DNA of 64,000 nucleotides, from contig JAYNQW010000009.1 in assembly GCA_038114465.1 (NCBI GenBank), forward strand, positions 62,001-126,000, given 5' to 3'. Numbering within the stretch: the stretch's first letter is position 1; each line of letters opens with the position of its first letter. Of this stretch, positions 59,947 to 64,000 are shown one piece after another. The translations under genes were made by a program, and so were the position numbers. The notes under the pieces are model-generated. The model was not told the origin of the DNA and made no database searches. It worked only from the letters and a program-made list of their open reading frames with translations. Source of the stretch: CALINB01 sp938045325. GTDB lineage: Bacteria; Pseudomonadota; Alphaproteobacteria; Rhodospirillales; CALINB01.

Positions 59947-60410
59947 TAGCTGACTCCTTGCTTCATTTTATCCGGGGAGATTGTGGGTAAGCCCCCGTCG
60001 ATTTTGAGATATTCCGGCTCGTGCGCCAGTTCTTCGCCCTTAAAGTCATCCGCCGACGGGGCGTCGTATTCGGACGAGCACTTGATTGTTCCCCATTCGG
60101 TGGTCCGGATCGGTGAGACGAAATCTTTTTCGCGGCCATCCCGGAATTTGATTTTCCAGGAAATCGTGCCTTTTTCCGGTTCCCGGCGGACCCGGACGCT
60201 GTGGCCCAAAGGTGCAAAATCCGCATAACCACGATCATCAATGGCGTTTTGCGGGCAAGCTTTCACGCAAGAGTAACATTCCCAGCAAAAATTGGGCTCG
60301 ATATTGTAGGCACGTCGATACGTGGTATCGATATGCATAATGTCGGACGGACAGATATCAACGCAATGTCCGCAGCCGTCGCAACGTGTCATGTAAACAA
60401 ATGTAGGCAT
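59946..60410 (-). CDS. aprB: Adenylylsulfate (APS) reductase, beta subunit
   Basis: A 154-residue ferredoxin-like protein. Two 4Fe-4S clusters are bound by CDGCGHCVDICP and CWECYSCVKACP. It carries electrons between AprA and the membrane quinone partner. The gene stop overlaps the aprA start (TAATG-type junction), giving translational coupling, and its start is 43 bp after the membrane-anchor gene. Confidence 0.95.
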   Translation of the reverse strand: MPTFVYMTRCDGCGHCVDICPSDIMHIDTTYRRAYNIEPNFCWECYSCVKACPQNAIDDRGYADFAPLGHSVRVRREPEKGTISWKIKFRDGREKDFVSPIRTTEWGTIKCSSEYDAPSADDFKGEELAHEPEYLKIDGGLPTISPDKMKQGVS

Positions 60411-60453
60411 GATATTTAATTATCTCCTATATCGAAGACCGATAATGGGCCGA

Positions 60454-61239
60454 TTAATAGTTGTTGGGTTGCCGACGGGGGTCACCCAAAGTTTTGGGTT
60501 TATCGTCGGGTACGGGCAGGTTGCTGCGCGTGCCGTTCGCCTCGGAAACACGCTTTTCGAAAGCTGCCGCAGGCTTGAAGAACATGTGGGAAAACTTGGA
60601 CCACGGAATCGAGACGAACAGGAATGTCGTGGTCAGCAGGTACAGCCCCAGCATGATGTCTTTGCAGGAATAGCCCTTCGATTGGGTATAGGCCCAAATC
60701 AAGCCCAGCGTGACGCTCAAGGTCAGCGAAACAATGAAGATATCGGCCTGAACGAAGCGGAAAGGCGAGTGGCCTTCGGCAAAAACGTCGACCCGTATGA
60801 AGAACCAGAACCAATAACCGCCGAGGCAGACCATCAAAGCGCCGATCGTCCAAAGTTGCGGCAGGATGGCCGGTGCGGGCGTGCTCGGTGTCGGGTATTG
60901 GAAGACCATGATGCAGGTCGTAATGACGTAAATCAGAAAACCGTACATGGTTAGAAGGTGGGCAAGCCGGCGTTTTTGGTTGCAGAATTCGGCTGACGTC
61001 GCAACGTCAATGACAGCCGTCTTAACCGCGATGGAGATCATCTCACCGCCGCCGACGTCCTGTTTCGCCTTTTTTTTGGAATTCCGCCAATTTTGGAAGA
61101 AATATTTGGCGCTTTTCTTATGAATGATGTCGAACAGCGTACCGCCTGCGACAAGGAGGATCATGATGACGATGTACGTCTGCATGACGGCAGGCGAGAA
61201 GGACGCCGATAGCTCAGCGAAGGGACTGCTGGTTAACAT
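60454..61239 (-). CDS. aprM: AprM-type membrane anchor of APS reductase
   Basis: A 261-residue protein with about five to six membrane segments, encoded directly upstream of aprB in the same transcript. It resembles AprM, the membrane protein that links AprBA to the quinone pool in sulfur-oxidising bacteria lacking QmoABC. Hydrophobic segments include QTYIVIMILLVAGGTLFDII and others through residue 215. The polar, lysine-rich tail is cytoplasmic. Identity as AprM is by context and topology, not by a unique motif. Confidence 0.8.
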   Translation of the reverse strand: MLTSSPFAELSASFSPAVMQTYIVIMILLVAGGTLFDIIHKKSAKYFFQNWRNSKKKAKQDVGGGEMISIAVKTAVIDVATSAEFCNQKRRLAHLLTMYGFLIYVITTCIMVFQYPTPSTPAPAILPQLWTIGALMVCLGGYWFWFFIRVDVFAEGHSPFRFVQADIFIVSLTLSVTLGLIWAYTQSKGYSCKDIMLGLYLLTTTFLFVSIPWSKFSHMFFKPAAAFEKRVSEANGTRSNLPVPDDKPKTLGDPRRQPNNY

Positions 61240-61566
61240 TAAATTACCCCACTATCGTAAGTAAGAATGGACCCCGGATGGACTGGATGATTGTTTTGAC
61301 TGGACACTTTCTATACCAAAATCTTATATAAGCAAAACATAATTTTACGGGCATTTCCTAGCAAAACGTTGTTTATAAGACCACGCAAACACTTTACCGG
61401 AGATCGCCACCGGGATATGTCTGCTCGACGACAGACGGGTTAAATATTTGAATTTAATCTTCTGCACGTTTGAGGGATGACAACCAATAGGGGAATTCTT
61501 CCGGCAATAAAATTAAGAACTTTTATTTTTCAACACCTTAACGACAATCTTTGAGAGGAAGTTTCA
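61240..61566. promoter_or_regulatory. Divergent promoter region between aprMBA and sat
   Basis: About 327 bp with no gene. It contains an inverted repeat GTCTG-CTCGACGA-CAGAC (near 61418-61435) and AT-rich segments (61310-61345; 61520-61545). No clear sigma-70 pair with canonical 17-bp spacing is seen. The ribosome site for sat is GAGAGGAAGTTTCA. It probably coordinates both sulfur operons. Confidence 0.55.
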
Positions 61567-62739
61567 ATGTCTAAGTTGGTCGCGCCCCACGGCGGCGGAG
61601 AATTAAAACCACTGCTGGTTGCTGAATCGGCGCGTAAAGGCGAACTCGAACGCGCGAAATCGCTTAAACAGGTCCCGATGACGAGCCGCGAGGCCTCCGA
61701 TGTGCTGATGCTTGCCATGGGTGCCTATACGCCACTTGATGGCTTTATGTCAAAAGCCGATTGGCGTGGGACCTGTGGCGACATGAAGCTGGCAAACGGC
61801 GTGTTTTGGCCGATTCCCGTTACCTTGTCGGCGGACCAAGCACTCGCCGACAGCATTGGCGATGGCGAGGACGTCGCTTTGGTTGATGAAGATTCGGGTG
61901 AAACCATGGCCATCATGACGGTCACGGAGAAATACACCATTGACCGGGATTTCGAATGCCAAAACGTCTTCACGACGACCGATAAAGACCATCCCGGTGT
62001 CACAAAGGTCATGGAGCAGCGGGATGTCAACTTGGCCGGCCCAGTGAAGGTGATCAATGAGGGTGAGTTTCCGTCTTTATATAAAGACCTTTATTTACGC
62101 CCGGCCGAATCGCGTGAATTGTTCGAAAAACTCGGCTGGTCGAAGGTGACGGCCTTTCAAACCCGCAATCCGATGCACCGCAGTCACGAGCACCTGGTGA
62201 AGATTGCCATCGAGGTCACCGACGGCGTCTTTATCCATCAGGTTCTCGGTAAGCTGAAAGAGGGCGATATTCCGGCGGAAACCCGGACCAAGGCCATTGC
62301 CGCCATGATCGACAATTATTTTGTCGAGGGCACGGCCGTACAAGCGGGCTATCCCATTGAAATGCGTTACGCGGGGCCGCGCGAAGCCCTGTTTCATGCG
62401 TTGATCCGGCAAAACTTCGGCTGTGCGTTCCTTGTCGTCGGGCGCGATCATGCCGGCGTCGGCGATTACTACGGCCCGTTCGATGCCCAGCACATCTTCG
62501 ATGAACTTTGGGACGGTGCGCTGGAGACTCAGCCGCTTAAGATCGACATCACGTTTTACTGCAAAAAATGCTACGGCATGGCGACTGGCAAAACGTGCCC
62601 GCACGGTAATGATGACCGGGTTAATATTTCCGGCACCATGCAGCGGGAAATGCTGTCCAAAGGCGAGGACATCCCCGCCGAATTCAGCCGCCCCGAAGTC
62701 GTCAAAATCTTGCAGGATTACTACGCATCGTTGAAATAA
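61567..62739 (+). CDS. sat: Sulfate adenylyltransferase (ATP sulfurylase)
   Basis: A 390-residue dissimilatory-type Sat without an APS-kinase domain. Substrate motifs are QTRNPMHRSHEHL and GRDHAGVGDYYG. A zinc-type set is seen near the end (CKKCYGMATGKTCPH). It makes ATP plus sulfate from APS and pyrophosphate in sulfur oxidation, or works in reverse for assimilation. Divergence from aprMBA across 327 bp supports the oxidative direction. The next gene begins 6 bp after its stop. Confidence 0.95.
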   Translation: MSKLVAPHGGGELKPLLVAESARKGELERAKSLKQVPMTSREASDVLMLAMGAYTPLDGFMSKADWRGTCGDMKLANGVFWPIPVTLSADQALADSIGDGEDVALVDEDSGETMAIMTVTEKYTIDRDFECQNVFTTTDKDHPGVTKVMEQRDVNLAGPVKVINEGEFPSLYKDLYLRPAESRELFEKLGWSKVTAFQTRNPMHRSHEHLVKIAIEVTDGVFIHQVLGKLKEGDIPAETRTKAIAAMIDNYFVEGTAVQAGYPIEMRYAGPREALFHALIRQNFGCAFLVVGRDHAGVGDYYGPFDAQHIFDELWDGALETQPLKIDITFYCKKCYGMATGKTCPHGNDDRVNISGTMQREMLSKGEDIPAEFSRPEVVKILQDYYASLK

Positions 62740-62745
62740 GCCGAT

Positions 62746-63621
62746 ATGGACACCGCAACCCAAGCAGACGACTCGCCACCGAGTCCGATCGGTGACGACG
62801 CGGGCACGATGGTCATCACGCAAATCTCGGATATGCACCTGCGCGACGATGGTATCCCGCTCAAACAAAAAGTCGACACTGAAGCCGCCCTTGATGCGGC
62901 CATCGATCACATCAATGCGTGGGACCGGGTTCCCGATGCTGTCTTGGCGACGGGCGATTTGGTGCAAAAAGCAAAGCGCCAGGATTATACTAATTTCCGT
63001 CGCAAACTCGACCGGCTGAAAGCGCCTTATTATGTCATCCCGGGCAATCATGATGACCGGGACTTAATGCGCAAAACCTTCGGTGATCTCGGGTATTTAC
63101 CGGAAAAGGGCAAATACCTCCAATATGTAATCGAGGATTTTCCGCTTCGTTTGATTGCCTTGGATACGCTGATCGTCGGGGAAAACGGCGGCGAGCTTTG
63201 TGCGGAACGGCGCGAATGGCTTGCTCAAACCTTATCGGAAAAACCCGACGCACCGACATTCATATTCATGCATCATCCGCCGTTTGCGACCGGCGTGAAG
63301 TTTCTCGACAAGTACCCGTTCAAGGAAGCCGAGGCGCTCGAAGCGGTGGTGAAACAAAATACGCAAGTGGTGTGGGTCGCGTGCGGTCATCTGCACCGGC
63401 ATTTACAAGTACGTTGGGCCGGCACGGTGGCATCAATCGCTCCGAGCGTCGCCTATCAATTACCGATGGCTCTAGCACAAGGAGCATCGAAGGGGTTCAG
63501 CCTCGAGCCGGCCGGGTGTCCGATTTATGTGTGGAAACCGGAAACGGGTCTGGTCGCGCACATGAGCTTAATCGGCGACTTCGGCCCGTTGCATCCGTTC
63601 GTGCGCGATCCAATCGTTTAA
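62746..63621 (+). CDS. CpdA-like metallophosphoesterase
   Basis: A 291-residue calcineurin-type phosphoesterase. Metal-binding blocks are QISDMHL, ATGDLVQ, PGNHDDRD, FMHHPPF and CGHLHRHLQ, as in 3',5'-cAMP phosphodiesterase CpdA. It may degrade cAMP, and a class III cyclase domain lies next to it on the opposite strand. The start ATG has no strong ribosome site, being 6 bp from the sat stop; a first 20-residue segment lacks family resemblance, so the true start could be ATG within GDDAGTMVITQ (residue 22). Confidence 0.88.
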   Translation: MDTATQADDSPPSPIGDDAGTMVITQISDMHLRDDGIPLKQKVDTEAALDAAIDHINAWDRVPDAVLATGDLVQKAKRQDYTNFRRKLDRLKAPYYVIPGNHDDRDLMRKTFGDLGYLPEKGKYLQYVIEDFPLRLIALDTLIVGENGGELCAERREWLAQTLSEKPDAPTFIFMHHPPFATGVKFLDKYPFKEAEALEAVVKQNTQVVWVACGHLHRHLQVRWAGTVASIAPSVAYQLPMALAQGASKGFSLEPAGCPIYVWKPETGLVAHMSLIGDFGPLHPFVRDPIV

Positions 63622-63636
63622 TTGAACGATGAAACG

Positions 63637-64000
63637 TTAAAGTGTTGCCTCGGCTGCGGCGTAAGAATAGGTGCGCCGTTCCGTGACCAAACGGTCTTTT
63701 CCAGTTTCTTTTTTACGGCATTCCGCCCAAACGATCTCATAAAGAGGGATGTCGTGATAAAACCCTTTCATTGAGACGGAACCGGTTCCGCGGAAAATAA
63801 ACGGCTTACCGGTGCAAATACCACGCACGGTTTCAGACGCGAGAATTTGATCGGCTTTTGCTTTTTCGACAATGCGCGCGGTTAATTGAACGGTCGCACC
63901 GAACAAATCATTTTCTTCGGCGATGGGCTCTCCCGTGTTCAGGCCGATCTTCACATGCAGCGGCAAATCGGGGTGTTCTTCGTTGTATTTTGCAATTTCA
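63637..64000 (-). CDS. Adenylate/guanylate cyclase class III, C-terminal part
   Basis: A reading frame open to the window end; the visible 120 residues are the end of a class III nucleotidyl cyclase catalytic domain: HVKIGLNTGEPIAEENDLFG (at most 20 residues quoted), then ARIVEKAKADQILASETV and FRGTGSVSMKGFYHDIPLYEI. The upstream domain is beyond 64000. It is convergent with the CpdA-like gene, giving a possible synthesis-degradation pair for cyclic nucleotides. Confidence 0.85.
   Translation of the reverse strand, partial: EIAKYNEEHPDLPLHVKIGLNTGEPIAEENDLFGATVQLTARIVEKAKADQILASETVRGICTGKPFIFRGTGSVSMKGFYHDIPLYEIVWAECRKKETGKDRLVTERRTYSYAAAEATL

Overview
The window looks like a chromosome scaffold from an alphaproteobacterium, most likely a marine or host-associated relative of the Rhodospirillales that oxidises sulfur compounds. 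This rests on gene content and order: dxs, ispA and xseB together, alphaproteobacterial-type heme A synthase, a large polarity-type coiled-coil membrane protein, and dissimilatory AprBA with a membrane anchor next to Sat. GC content appears to be in the mid-50s by eye. Two assembly gaps are present, 100 N at 5575-5674 and 10 N at 57938-57947. No rRNA, tRNA, CRISPR array or integrase was recognised.

Region 1-25 kb is an accessory catabolic zone: three TauD/TfdA dioxygenases, two MmgE/PrpD proteins, two D-2-hydroxyacid dehydrogenases, a class II aldolase, a glyoxalase, two NIPSNAP proteins, an enolase-superfamily enzyme, a DHA2 exporter, CysK, a sulfite-oxidase-type molybdoenzyme and a NitT/TauT-type ABC importer followed by a sulfotransferase. 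The mix suggests uptake and breakdown of small organic acids or organosulfur compounds. It also holds signs of decay: a short-chain dehydrogenase remnant, a formylglycine-generating-enzyme-like gene with one in-frame TGA, an ABC exporter half lacking its ATPase, and small palindromic repeats.

Region 24.5-31 kb has a BigR-like repressor with a persulfide dioxygenase-rhodanese fusion, TusA, and an RND efflux pair. Region 31-45.7 kb is core housekeeping: histone-deacetylase-like amidohydrolase, xseB-ispA-dxs-tlyA, aroC, fabI, YihY, pdxH, a cation diffusion facilitator, a universal stress protein preceded by a perfect FNR/FixK box, and the HMCES-like peptidase. Region 45.8-56.3 kb holds a 1379-residue membrane-anchored coiled-coil protein built on a 25-residue repeat, TrpD2, CtaA, a DHH phosphoesterase, a C-terminal processing protease, a frameshifted trefoil lectin, and a peroxiredoxin whose catalytic cysteine codon is TGA. 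Region 56.3-64 kb holds a TPP enzyme, aprM-aprB-aprA facing sat, a metallophosphoesterase and a partial class III cyclase.

The sulfur genes form a plausible oxidation route: persulfide to sulfite (Blh), sulfur carriage (TusA), sulfite to APS (AprBA with AprM) and APS to sulfate plus ATP (Sat), with the molybdoenzyme as a possible direct sulfite route. The most notable single item is the peroxiredoxin at 55773-56216, read here as a selenoprotein because TGA sits exactly at the peroxidatic position and a SECIS-like hairpin follows at the right distance. A second unusual pattern is tandem repeats whose unit spans the stop codon of the preceding gene, seen clearly at three genes.
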